Of a stretch of 64,000 nt of DNA, positions 16,788 to 24,818 are shown piece after piece (the stretch's first letter is position 1; each line of letters starts with the position of its first letter). The stretch comes from Paenibacillus periandrae (GTDB taxonomy: Bacteria > Bacillota > Bacilli > Paenibacillales > NBRC-103111), in assembly GCF_022458865.1 (NCBI RefSeq), contig NZ_JAJNMU010000001.1, positions 496,001 to 560,000 on the forward strand. The letters run 5' to 3'. The notes under the pieces are model-generated. The model was not told where the DNA came from. It did no database searches and saw nothing but the letters and a program-made list of their open reading frames with translations. A program made the translations under genes and the position numbers.

Positions 16788-17654
16788 TTATCCTTTTACC
16801 GCACCGAGCATAATTCCTTTGACAAAATATTTTTGAATAAACGGATACACACATATAATCGGAATAACCACACATAGAATGGCTGCCGCACGAATCGTCT
16901 CGGGGGTGACCTCCTTGAATACATCCGTGATGACCGTATCTGATGTTTTCTCATCTGTCACGAGCTGGAGCAGGAACATTTGCAGCGGCATCAAGCGTCT
17001 CTCTGTAATGTACATCATCGCCTGAAAAAAGCTGTTCCAATAGCCAACCGCATAAAACATCGAAATCGTCGCCAGCGCCGGCTTGGATAAGGGCAAGTAA
17101 ATGGACCAAAGAATACGCCAGTTATTAGCACCGTCCATGCGAACCGATTCCTCCAGAGACTCCGGGACTCCCATAAAAAAATTGCGTATGAGAATCAGGT
17201 TAAAAGGAGCCAGCGCAACCGGCAAAATGAGACCCCATAACGAATTCATCAGCCCCACCTGCTTCACGACCAGATAAGTCGGAATCAGACCCCCGCTAAA
17301 AAACATCGTGATCACGAACAGCATCATCAGAAATCTGCCGTAGGGCAATGTTTTTTTGGATAAAGCATACGCTGCCAGGACCGTTAGAGCCATACTGATC
17401 AAGGTTCCTGCCACCGTAATGAATATCGAATTGCCAAACGAGTAAAAAAATTGCTTGTTGGAAAGCACATATTGGTACGACATCAGATTAAAGCCTTGGG
17501 GCCATAGGGTGATGTCCTTGGCTAATACATGTGCTTCACTGCTTAACGATTTGGCGGCAATATGAATGAACGGCAATATCATCGATAAGGAAACGAGCGA
17601 CAAGAATAGCACATTCACATAGCTGAATACCGATTCACCTTTTGTTTGGATCAT
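16788..17654 (-). CDS. LplC/YtcP-type sugar ABC permease
   Basis: Membrane subunit of 288 residues with six helices. The EAA motif PESLEESVRMDGANNWRILW is near residue 175, and the C-terminus is GIMLGAVKG, as usual in this subfamily. The open frame starts at 17738 but that would overlap the upstream permease gene; the ATG at 17654, after AGAAGGACGGTGG, gives the normal family N-terminus. It pairs with the LplB-type permease 22 bases upstream. No ATPase is encoded nearby. Confidence 0.92.
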   Translation of the reverse strand: MIQTKGESVFSYVNVLFLSLVSLSMILPFIHIAAKSLSSEAHVLAKDITLWPQGFNLMSYQYVLSNKQFFYSFGNSIFITVAGTLISMALTVLAAYALSKKTLPYGRFLMMLFVITMFFSGGLIPTYLVVKQVGLMNSLWGLILPVALAPFNLILIRNFFMGVPESLEESVRMDGANNWRILWSIYLPLSKPALATISMFYAVGYWNSFFQAMMYITERRLMPLQMFLLQLVTDEKTSDTVITDVFKEVTPETIRAAAILCVVIPIICVYPFIQKYFVKGIMLGAVKG

Positions 17655-17676
17655 GGAGACCACCGTCCTTCTGTCA

Positions 17677-18585
17677 TTAAAATACACCCTCTTCGCCCAT
17701 TTTTCTTGCCAAATAATTAGCCAGCAGCAGCAGCACACAGCCGATAACGGATTTAAAAAGTCCGGCAGCCGTCGTCAAGCCAAACTGCATTGTACCTAAG
17801 CCAACGCGAAATACATAGGTATCAATAATATCCGCAACGTCATATACGACCGGATTGTACATGACCAGAACCTGCTCGAACCCGGCATCCAGCACATGAC
17901 CAAGCCTCAATAAGAGCAGTACGATGATCGTCGATCGAATACCGGGCAAGGAAACATGCCAAATCTGTCTTAACCTTCCGGCTCCATCGACTGTTGCCGC
18001 CTGAAACAGCTCCTCATTAATCCCGATCAAGGCAGCCAAATAAATAATCGCGCCCCAGCCTGCTTCCTTCCACACATCCGAATAGACAAGGATCCAACGA
18101 AACAGCCGTTCATCAGATAAGAAAAAAACAGGCTGCAGGCCAAGCACTTCCAACGCCTTGTTGACGATACCACTGTTGGGCGACAGCAAATCTACGGCAA
18201 TCCCCCCAATAACGACCCACGAAATGAAGTGAGGCAGGTAGGTAACCGTTTGCACAGCACGCTTGAACCGAACCAGCCTAAGCTCATTTAAGAGCAGTGC
18301 CAACAAAATTGGGGCCGGGAATCCGACGATCAGCTTCATCAGGCTGATGTATAACGTGTTGCGCACCACTCTTGGAAATTCATCAAACAAAAACAGCTCG
18401 CGAAAATATTGCAGTCCAACCCATTTGCTGTTCATGACTCCCTGTATGAGGTTGTAGTCTTTAAATGCAATCACAACGCCGTACATCGGGACATATTTGA
18501 AAATAATCAAAAAAAGTAAACCAGGCAGTACCATCAGATAAAGATCCACGTATTTGAACCGGAATCTTTTCGAAACTGCTTTCAT
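17677..18585 (-). CDS. LplB/YteP-type sugar ABC permease
   Basis: Membrane subunit of 302 residues, beginning after a GAGGGGAG ribosome site. It has the LplB-type opening YVDLYLMVLPGLLFLIIFKYVPMYG (helix near residues 14-35) and the EAA motif NEELFQAATVDGAGRLRQIW. It is first in the importer group and lies after a terminator that closes the regulator operon, so it should have its own promoter in 18586-18708; TATAGT near 18630 is a candidate -10 with a poor -35, as expected for an activated promoter. The YesN-type regulator just upstream is the likely activator. Confidence 0.92.
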   Translation of the reverse strand: MKAVSKRFRFKYVDLYLMVLPGLLFLIIFKYVPMYGVVIAFKDYNLIQGVMNSKWVGLQYFRELFLFDEFPRVVRNTLYISLMKLIVGFPAPILLALLLNELRLVRFKRAVQTVTYLPHFISWVVIGGIAVDLLSPNSGIVNKALEVLGLQPVFFLSDERLFRWILVYSDVWKEAGWGAIIYLAALIGINEELFQAATVDGAGRLRQIWHVSLPGIRSTIIVLLLLRLGHVLDAGFEQVLVMYNPVVYDVADIIDTYVFRVGLGTMQFGLTTAAGLFKSVIGCVLLLLANYLARKMGEEGVF

Positions 18586-18708
18586 CGCTTTCTCCCCTCG
18601 CTGTCTGATCTTGTTTTATTTGTCTACTATAACGTGGATGACCTATCTTTCGTACCCCAGTTCTAAACCTTTACATGCAACTTTTTTGCGAACTAGTTGT
18701 CTAACGCA

Positions 18709-18735
18709 CAAAAAAGCCGGATCGCTTTCCGACTT
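18709..18735 (-). terminator. Terminator after the response-regulator gene
   Basis: On the minus strand AAGTCGGA, loop AAGCGA, TCCGGCTT, then TTTTTTG. It separates the regulator operon from the importer operon. Confidence 0.85.
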
Positions 18736-18751
18736 TCCTGTTTGAACACGC

Positions 18752-20350
18752 TCATTTATAAATTTCGCTGGGCTTGACTCCCCAGTACTTCTGAAAGCTT
18801 TTGGAAAAATAATTCACATGCTTATATCCCACCTGCTCAGCCGTGTCGTACACCTTAATACCCTTGGTCAGCAATTCCTTGGCTCTTTCCATACGCAGTC
18901 GAAGCACATAATCGGAAAAGGATTCCCCGGTCACTTCCTTGAATGTCCGGCTTAAGTAGGAATAGCTGATAAACATTTTTTCGGCAACCAGATACAGATT
19001 CAATTCCTCTTCGTGCAGCCTTTCCTGAATAAACCCGATTACCTGACTCATGGCAAGCTGCGTGCCGGTTTGCCGCCGTTCGGTTATCGTTTGGCTAATA
19101 CGTGAAGTCATCCGGCGCAGCCATTCGCCAACCTGCTCTTTGGATAACAGCTGGTTGAAGTTTTCAAAATCCGCATAATCCTGCTGCAGCGCTTCACGCA
19201 GTGTCCATCCGTGGATATGGATAATCCTTGCCAACAGACACGTAATTCGCCACAGCATTTCCTTCGCCTCTGTTACAGGTGTATGAGCAGAGAAACCAAG
19301 CTCCATCATCTGTTGAATAAAGGCTTCGCATTTCGTACGGTCACCTGTTTCAATAGCGACCTCATATTCCTTCTCCAAATGGCTCATCATCATCCACGAA
19401 TCCTGAATCGAAACCACATCCCTATACGGAATCGCGATTTCATTGCCCAAAATAATCCTCTCCTGCAGAGCCATTCGGCTTTGCTTATAGGCATTGGCGA
19501 GCAGCTGTTTGTCTGCTACCAGAGGCCCTATACCTGCACTCGCCGTCAGCTTGAGACAGTCCTTAACCGTCCCGAGCAGCCCGCTAATGAGCGGATTCAC
19601 TCGCCCGTACAACGTTTCATCCTGCTCTTCATCCGGCCATATGAAGACCACAGCGGTCATGCCGTCATCATCCTGCAATACCACACATTCCTGATCAGCC
19701 AGCACATCGCTCGCAATGGTAGCAAGCAAAAATTGCACGAGTGATCGATCGTGTACCTGAAAACGGCCGTTGTCCTCCGAGATGGGGTCCATATCAAATA
19801 TGATGGGCAAATATTTGCGGGCATCCAGAGATAGCAGAAGATCCCGGCTTCTTTTCTCAATCTCCCATATGGAATAGCGCCCATTCAACCAATTTTTATA
19901 AAACATCTTTTGCAAATCCGGCAGCTGCTCATTCCACTTGGCTTCGAGTATGGCTATATTGTGCTTCTCGTTAATTTCCCGCTCCCTGACTGCCTTGGCA
20001 TCCAGTACTGTCCGCATAATGAGCTCGTTCTCCGCCGGCTTGACCAAATACTGGAACACGCCATATTCGATGCTTTCCCGCGCGTATTCAAAATCGTCAT
20101 AACCGGTTAAAATAATAACCTTAATAAGCGGGAATTTCTGTTTCAGCCATTTGGCCAGCTCCAGTCCGCTCATCAAGGGCATCTGAATATCCGTGAGCAC
20201 GATATCAATATGATCCTTTTGCAGAATGGTTAATGCTTCCCTGCTGCTGCCGACGGCCGCTACCAGCTCTACTTGATTATCTGCCCATTCGATCCCTTCC
20301 GCAATCCGCTCCCTGACATGATGCTCATCCTCAACGATTAACAGTTTCAT
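18752..20350 (-). CDS. YesN-type response regulator with AraC output domain
   Basis: Two-component regulator of 532 residues. The receiver domain (1-120) has the phospho-acceptor Asp54 in IVLTDIQMP and Lys in YLVKPAENE. A long middle region of unknown fold follows. The C-terminal AraC domain (about 430-532) has LNLYLVAEKMFISYSYLSRTF. The start overlaps the sensor kinase gene by 20 bases. In Paenibacillus such pairs sense an extracellular or periplasmic sugar signal and switch on the adjacent LplABC operon; here that is the group at 15223-18585. Confidence 0.93.
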   Translation of the reverse strand: MKLLIVEDEHHVRERIAEGIEWADNQVELVAAVGSSREALTILQKDHIDIVLTDIQMPLMSGLELAKWLKQKFPLIKVIILTGYDDFEYARESIEYGVFQYLVKPAENELIMRTVLDAKAVREREINEKHNIAILEAKWNEQLPDLQKMFYKNWLNGRYSIWEIEKRSRDLLLSLDARKYLPIIFDMDPISEDNGRFQVHDRSLVQFLLATIASDVLADQECVVLQDDDGMTAVVFIWPDEEQDETLYGRVNPLISGLLGTVKDCLKLTASAGIGPLVADKQLLANAYKQSRMALQERIILGNEIAIPYRDVVSIQDSWMMMSHLEKEYEVAIETGDRTKCEAFIQQMMELGFSAHTPVTEAKEMLWRITCLLARIIHIHGWTLREALQQDYADFENFNQLLSKEQVGEWLRRMTSRISQTITERRQTGTQLAMSQVIGFIQERLHEEELNLYLVAEKMFISYSYLSRTFKEVTGESFSDYVLRLRMERAKELLTKGIKVYDTAEQVGYKHVNYFSKSFQKYWGVKPSEIYK

Positions 20351-22076
20351 GTTTATCCTTCCTTCCCATTGGCAAAATCAACGTTACTTTCGTACCTTTG
20401 CCTTCTTGGCTGTCGATTAACAAATCAGCGTCACCGCCATAATACAGCTTGATCCGTGATTTCACATTTTTCAATCCATAATAGAGAATCGTTGGTTTAT
20501 CTGGAGAGCTCATATACGATTTGCTCGTGATTTTGTCCATTTCCATGATAATTTCCTGCAGTCTGTCTTCGGGGATTCCGACTCCCGTATCCTCCACCTC
20601 GACATATAATCTGTCTTCTACAATTCGCGAGCGAATGTATAAGTAACCCTCATTCGGGCTTTGTTCCAGTCCATGGATGATCGAGTTCTCCACAATGGGC
20701 TGTAGAAGTAATTTCAGGATCTGAAGCTCCTTCGTTGCCTCATCCAGCTCGATTTCCACGGTGAAATGATCCTTGCGGATTTGCTGTACACGCATATAAT
20801 ACATCAGATGCTGAACCGTCTCCGCCAATGTGAAAGAGTCTCTGCCTTTACCCAGACTTACACGAAAAAAACGGGCCAGATTAATGACCATTTCGCTTAT
20901 TTCCGGAATACGTTTGCTTGAAGCAACCGAATAGATTGAATCCAAAGTATTATACAGAAAATGCGGATTAATCTGCGACTGCAGCAAGCTGAATTCGGCC
21001 TTGGCCAGCCGCAGCTCCTTTTCGTAATCATCTTCAATCATTTTACGCTGTGCAGCCGCCATTCGATTGAAGCCATTCATCACAAAGCCGAACTCATCCT
21101 TCCTCTGATGTACAACCTCGAAAGCCAGATTCCCGCTGCTGAATTGTTTAAAGGCACCCGATAGCTGCTGCAGCGGTTTGGAAATGCTGCTGTACACGAG
21201 CCATGCAATCCATATCGCCAGCATAATACTGATAGCTGTAATCAAATAAGTAAATTGCTGAAGAATATGAGATAGCTTGAATACCTCCTCCCTCGGCTGC
21301 TCCAACCGCATCGACCATTCACCCTTTTGTACGGTAATCGAAAAAGGCTCCTCCTTATGCAAATTTTCCGAATTTGGATTGGTTTCGAGCACAAATCCGT
21401 CGTTGTAGAGCAGTGTAATGTTCATATTGATCGAGGTTTGCAGATTTTGGATGATTTTTTGAAAAGATCGCTTGTCGACAGCCAGCACCATCACATTCGG
21501 TTCTCGAGTACTGCTGAGCACATCCAGCAGACGCATATAATAAATCATGTCCTCACTCATATACAGCGACGGATTGCGACTCTCCCTGGTCGGCACATAT
21601 ACTACCAGCCCTCCGCTCCCTTTAATCGTTTGCTGAAACCAATAATCCTTTTTCACATCAGGCCATTTGATTCCCCCCTTCAGTGTGGAGACTCCGTTAC
21701 CGCTTTCACCATGAATGATAAAAGCATCCTTGACCGCTCCATTCACGTTCGTCAGCGCAGTCAGCTGCTGCTGAACGGTATGGATGCCATACAAATGGTC
21801 CGGGCTTAAAGGATTCTCGATTCCTTTCCAGATATCGACGATGTTGGGATTGGACGCAATCAGCAGTGTTTGCTGATCCATATTTTGGGTTAGCTGATCG
21901 ATATACTCCAAGGTAGTTAGCAGAGCCCCTTTGGTTCGGTCACTAATTTGCTCATTCATAATGCTTTGCGAATAATAATTGGCAAATATGCTGACACTCA
22001 CGAGCGGCAGCAGGATCAATAGGAACGTCAGCGTCAGCTTCGTCTGCATCGAATTCAATCTCGACAAGCTTCTCAT
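20331..22076 (-). CDS. YesM-type sensor histidine kinase
   Basis: Membrane kinase of 581 residues. TM1 is near residues 14-34 and TM2 near 275-297 (YLITAISIMLAIWIAWLVYS), bounding an extracytoplasmic sensor region. A HAMP domain follows (about 298-350), then the His_kinase domain with the phosphorylated His near 370 in LQSQINPHFLYNTLDSIYSV, and a C-terminal ATPase with VENSIIHGLEQ and DTGVGIPEDRL. It is coupled at both ends: its ATG overlaps the AraC gene stop, and its end overlaps the response regulator start. The signal is probably a carbohydrate or wall-derived ligand. Confidence 0.93.
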   Translation of the reverse strand: MRSLSRLNSMQTKLTLTFLLILLPLVSVSIFANYYSQSIMNEQISDRTKGALLTTLEYIDQLTQNMDQQTLLIASNPNIVDIWKGIENPLSPDHLYGIHTVQQQLTALTNVNGAVKDAFIIHGESGNGVSTLKGGIKWPDVKKDYWFQQTIKGSGGLVVYVPTRESRNPSLYMSEDMIYYMRLLDVLSSTREPNVMVLAVDKRSFQKIIQNLQTSINMNITLLYNDGFVLETNPNSENLHKEEPFSITVQKGEWSMRLEQPREEVFKLSHILQQFTYLITAISIMLAIWIAWLVYSSISKPLQQLSGAFKQFSSGNLAFEVVHQRKDEFGFVMNGFNRMAAAQRKMIEDDYEKELRLAKAEFSLLQSQINPHFLYNTLDSIYSVASSKRIPEISEMVINLARFFRVSLGKGRDSFTLAETVQHLMYYMRVQQIRKDHFTVEIELDEATKELQILKLLLQPIVENSIIHGLEQSPNEGYLYIRSRIVEDRLYVEVEDTGVGIPEDRLQEIIMEMDKITSKSYMSSPDKPTILYYGLKNVKSRIKLYYGGDADLLIDSQEGKGTKVTLILPMGRKDKHETVNR

Positions 22077-22879
22077 GCCTGCTCCTCCTTCCGCTGCCCG
22101 ATCGCTTGAGGTCCGGCATGATTGGAGGGTGGATGTCCGGTGATTTTCTTATACATCCGGTTAAAATAGGATTGATCGCAATAGCCGAGCTGATCAGCAA
22201 CCTGCCCAATCGTCATCGGCGAATTCAGCAGCAAATCGCGGGCGGCATACACACGCACCTGATGCAAATAATCGATTGGGGTCTGTCCTGTCACCTCGCG
22301 GAATATTCGTGTCACATAATTAGGAGTCCGGTCAACGAGCTGTGACAGCTCTTCAAGACGAATTTGTCCGCGGTAGCTGTCGAGGATATACTGCTGAATC
22401 GTCGCTACCATGGACAGCTTTTTCAACGGTAAGTCTGCATGATCCGCTTCTCTTGCTGCAATACCGAGCAGCTCCAGCACGATGCCCGTACAGATCAGCT
22501 CGTAATGCGGCAGCTTGCCAAGCCACTGCTGCAGCAGCAGTGAAAAGCGCTGCTTCATATATTCATGATTCCGGGTATGCAGCAGCAGATACGGCTTGTG
22601 TGCAAGCAGCGGAATGGAGGTGTGATCTGCTGCACCAGAGGACTGGAACAGAAATGCGAACTTTTGATGCATTTGAATACCATCCCCGATGCCTGCACGA
22701 AGTGTGCCTTTGGGAATAAACAGTATATCCCCTTTTGTAAGCGGTATATCCTCGTGGTTCAGTCGATAGGTCAATTGACCACTGACCACATAGATGAAAA
22801 TATGGGCTTCCGTGATCTCCTCTGCCTTCCTCCATTCAGGACCAACCTCCTCCAGAAGAACGGATTTTAATTCAATCAT
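22073..22879 (-). CDS. AraC-family transcriptional regulator heading the YesM/YesN operon
   Basis: Regulator of 268 residues with a cupin sensor (IFIYVVSGQLTYRLNHEDIP, residues about 25-90) and a C-terminal AraC domain (IRLEELSQLVDRTPNYVTRIF and TIGQVADQLGYCDQSYFNRMY). It shares four bases (ATGA) with the kinase gene, so three regulators are made from one message. It is divergent from the amidohydrolase gene at 23081, placing it to control both directions. Ligand unknown. Confidence 0.9.
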   Translation of the reverse strand: MIELKSVLLEEVGPEWRKAEEITEAHIFIYVVSGQLTYRLNHEDIPLTKGDILFIPKGTLRAGIGDGIQMHQKFAFLFQSSGAADHTSIPLLAHKPYLLLHTRNHEYMKQRFSLLLQQWLGKLPHYELICTGIVLELLGIAAREADHADLPLKKLSMVATIQQYILDSYRGQIRLEELSQLVDRTPNYVTRIFREVTGQTPIDYLHQVRVYAARDLLLNSPMTIGQVADQLGYCDQSYFNRMYKKITGHPPSNHAGPQAIGQRKEEQA

Positions 22880-22962
22880 CGCGGTTTCACCTCATATACA
22901 TGTTGTTTTGCTCATTCGTTTCATTATCAATTCTTCGCTAAGTGTTACGGCTAATCCCCCCC

Positions 22963-22992
22963 ATTATAGTCAGTAATCATCGAATTGTCCAA
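22963..22992 (-). promoter_or_regulatory. Sigma-A promoter of the AraC/YesM/YesN operon
   Basis: On the minus strand TTGGAC (22992-22987), 18-base spacer, perfect TATAAT (22968-22963). The start of the first gene is at 22879, leaving a leader of about 75 bases. Confidence 0.65.
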
Positions 22993-23080
22993 ATAATAAT
23001 TGTTTTGTTTATCGCAAGCAGAAGCTTATTTTTTTATACTGAACTAGAAATCAATCAGCCGTTGTGAAAGGAATGACAAT

Positions 23081-24142
23081 ATGAAGCTTCCAGCCCAAAT
23101 CATTGATTGCGATGTTCATCATGCACTGAAGAGCCCTATGGATCTCGTGCCTTACTTGAAAGAGCCATGGAAAAGCAGAGTTATCAAATTCGGTATACAG
23201 GGCGGCGGTGGCACGTATACTTCGCCTATTGGCGTACAGCGTAAGGATGCTTATGCGGATGACGGACGGGACGCAGCAGCCTATCCTGAGCTCGTAATGG
23301 AGCATCTGGTTGATGCTTATCGTATGGATTATGCAATACTTACCGGCAGCACCTATGCAATGTCCATTCATCCCGATGCCGATTATTCCACGGCTATTGT
23401 AGCAGCCTATAATGACTATTTGATTGATCATTGGCTCCCGAATCATCCAAAGCTTAAAGGCTCTATGACCGTGGCCACACAAGACCCCCTGCAGGCAGCC
23501 CGGGAAATCGATCGGATTGGACCACATCCCGATATCGTACAGGTCATACTCATTAGCGCTACTCACATTCCCTATGGAAACCGCTACTATCATCCGATTT
23601 ATGAAGCGGCAGAGAGGCATGGGCTTCCTGTTGCCATCCACCCGGGAGCCGAAGGAAGCGGCATTTCCAATCCGCCTACTGCGGCGGGTTATGTGAGCAA
23701 CTATTTTCAATGGCACACTTGCTTGTCACAAAATTTCATGGCTCAGCTCGTTAGTATTGTGCTGGAAGGCGTGTTCGAGAAATTCCCGCGCTTAAAATTT
23801 GTACTCGTAGAAGGCGGAGTAGCCTGGCTTCCCCATCTGATGTGGCGAATGGATAAAAACTTCAAAGCACTGCGCGCAACCACTCCATGGCTGAAGAAGA
23901 TGCCCAGCCAATACATCCGTGATCATTGTTATTTGACCACACAGCCGATTGAAGAGCCAGATAATCCCAAGCATTTGCAGCAAATATTTGAAATGATGGA
24001 CGCGGAGAATATCCTATTATTTTCCAGCGATTTCCCGCATTGGGATTTTGACGACCCTTTCATGATCATGAGAGGTTTGTCCGCTGAAGCGAAACACAAG
24101 ATTTTTTACGAAAATGCCCGTCAGCTGTACCAGCTAAAATAA
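23081..24142 (+). CDS. Amidohydrolase_2-family metal hydrolase or decarboxylase (copy 1)
   Basis: TIM-barrel enzyme of 353 residues of the ACMSD/amidohydrolase_2 family, whose members hydrolyse or decarboxylate ring-cleavage products and related acids using a divalent metal. The metal motif DCDVHHA is at residues 9-15, the His of LPVAIHPGAEG is mid-protein, and the catalytic Asp is in LFSSDFPHWDFD. AAAGGA precedes the ATG by 8 bases. A Rieske protein follows after a tandem repeat. It is clearly paralogous to the enzyme at 59982 (shared YHPIYEAAER, GVFEKFP, WLPHLMWRMDKN and LTTQPIEEP), which is also paired with a Rieske gene. The family is sure; the substrate is unknown. Confidence 0.88.
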   Translation: MKLPAQIIDCDVHHALKSPMDLVPYLKEPWKSRVIKFGIQGGGGTYTSPIGVQRKDAYADDGRDAAAYPELVMEHLVDAYRMDYAILTGSTYAMSIHPDADYSTAIVAAYNDYLIDHWLPNHPKLKGSMTVATQDPLQAAREIDRIGPHPDIVQVILISATHIPYGNRYYHPIYEAAERHGLPVAIHPGAEGSGISNPPTAAGYVSNYFQWHTCLSQNFMAQLVSIVLEGVFEKFPRLKFVLVEGGVAWLPHLMWRMDKNFKALRATTPWLKKMPSQYIRDHCYLTTQPIEEPDNPKHLQQIFEMMDAENILLFSSDFPHWDFDDPFMIMRGLSAEAKHKIFYENARQLYQLK

Positions 24143-24144
24143 GA

Positions 24145-24217
24145 GCAGATGCTTTCGATGTGAGTTTTCTGCGAAAACTTGGCAGATGCTTTCGATGTAA
24201 GTTTTCTGCGAAAACTT
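24145..24217 (+). repeat. Tandem duplication, two 36-base units at a 37-base period
   Basis: The units at 24145-24180 and 24182-24217 differ at one base. Each contains AGTTTT, CTGCG, AAAACT, a 6-pair hairpin. The second copy ends directly before the AAGGAGG ribosome site of the Rieske gene, so the duplication fills the whole gap between the two genes and may tune mRNA stability or translation. Confidence 0.9.
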
Positions 24218-24234
24218 TAAGGAGGTTCCCACAT

Positions 24235-24588
24235 ATGGCCGTTTATTATATTGCTGAAGCCGTTGACATTCCGCCAGGGAGTCACAAGGTAGTGGAGGTA
24301 TCCGGTCGATCGATCGGTGTTTACAATATTAAAGGGGAATTTTACGCCATTCACAATTATTGTCCGCATGAGGGTGCGCCTTTGTGCAGGGGTGACGTTT
24401 GTGGAACAACACTGGATTCCGGCGTATATGAGTTTATATATGGAAGAGATCAGGAGATCGTTCGCTGTCCGTGGCACGGCTGGGAATTTGATATCAAGAC
24501 CGGAAAGTCGTTGTTTAATGACAAAACGCGTACCCGAAGCTATACAACACAAGTTGACGAAGGCAAAGTCGGAGTTGTTATTGGCTAA
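24235..24588 (+). CDS. Small Rieske [2Fe-2S] protein (copy 1)
   Basis: Single-domain ferredoxin of 117 residues. The cluster ligands are in NYCPHEGAPLC (CxH) and VRCPWHGWEF (CxxH), as in Rieske ferredoxins that pass electrons to oxygenases. An open frame begins at 24160, but AAGGAGG just before the ATG at 24235 and the family N-terminus fix the later start. It forms an operon with the amidohydrolase_2 gene. No Rieske oxygenase alpha subunit or flavin reductase is encoded here, so its partner is unclear: perhaps a PhyH-type oxygenase, or the amidohydrolase itself. The Rieske at 59572 is its paralogue. Confidence 0.9.
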   Translation: MAVYYIAEAVDIPPGSHKVVEVSGRSIGVYNIKGEFYAIHNYCPHEGAPLCRGDVCGTTLDSGVYEFIYGRDQEIVRCPWHGWEFDIKTGKSLFNDKTRTRSYTTQVDEGKVGVVIG

Positions 24589-24649
24589 GCTCCAGTCGTT
24601 ACCCATTGCCTGTCAACGAGTGTAGATTGCTTTGCAAATGTCATCTTGC

Positions 24650-24680
24650 AAAAGCCGCCGGAGTTGATGCTCAGGCGGCT
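24650..24680. terminator. Bidirectional-type hairpin between convergent genes
   Basis: AGCCGCC and GGCGGCT pair, extended by CTC/GAG inside. On the minus strand TTTTG follows, so it best serves the binding-protein gene that ends at 24819. It also lies after the Rieske gene on the plus strand. Confidence 0.65.
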
Positions 24681-24818
24681 ACTGCTCGTAGATGATAATG
24701 CTGTGAATCTCTATTCTTGCTCAGGTTTATTTCGGCCAATGCCACTCCACAAAATCATCGCTCCACGCGATTCTGATACAAGCGTGGGTATCTAAGATTT
24801 GATTATGGTATCAGCTCT

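Noticed and set aside
23051..23716. 221-residue open frame on the minus strand
   Set aside because: It lies antisense within the clear amidohydrolase gene, has no family features and no ribosome site.
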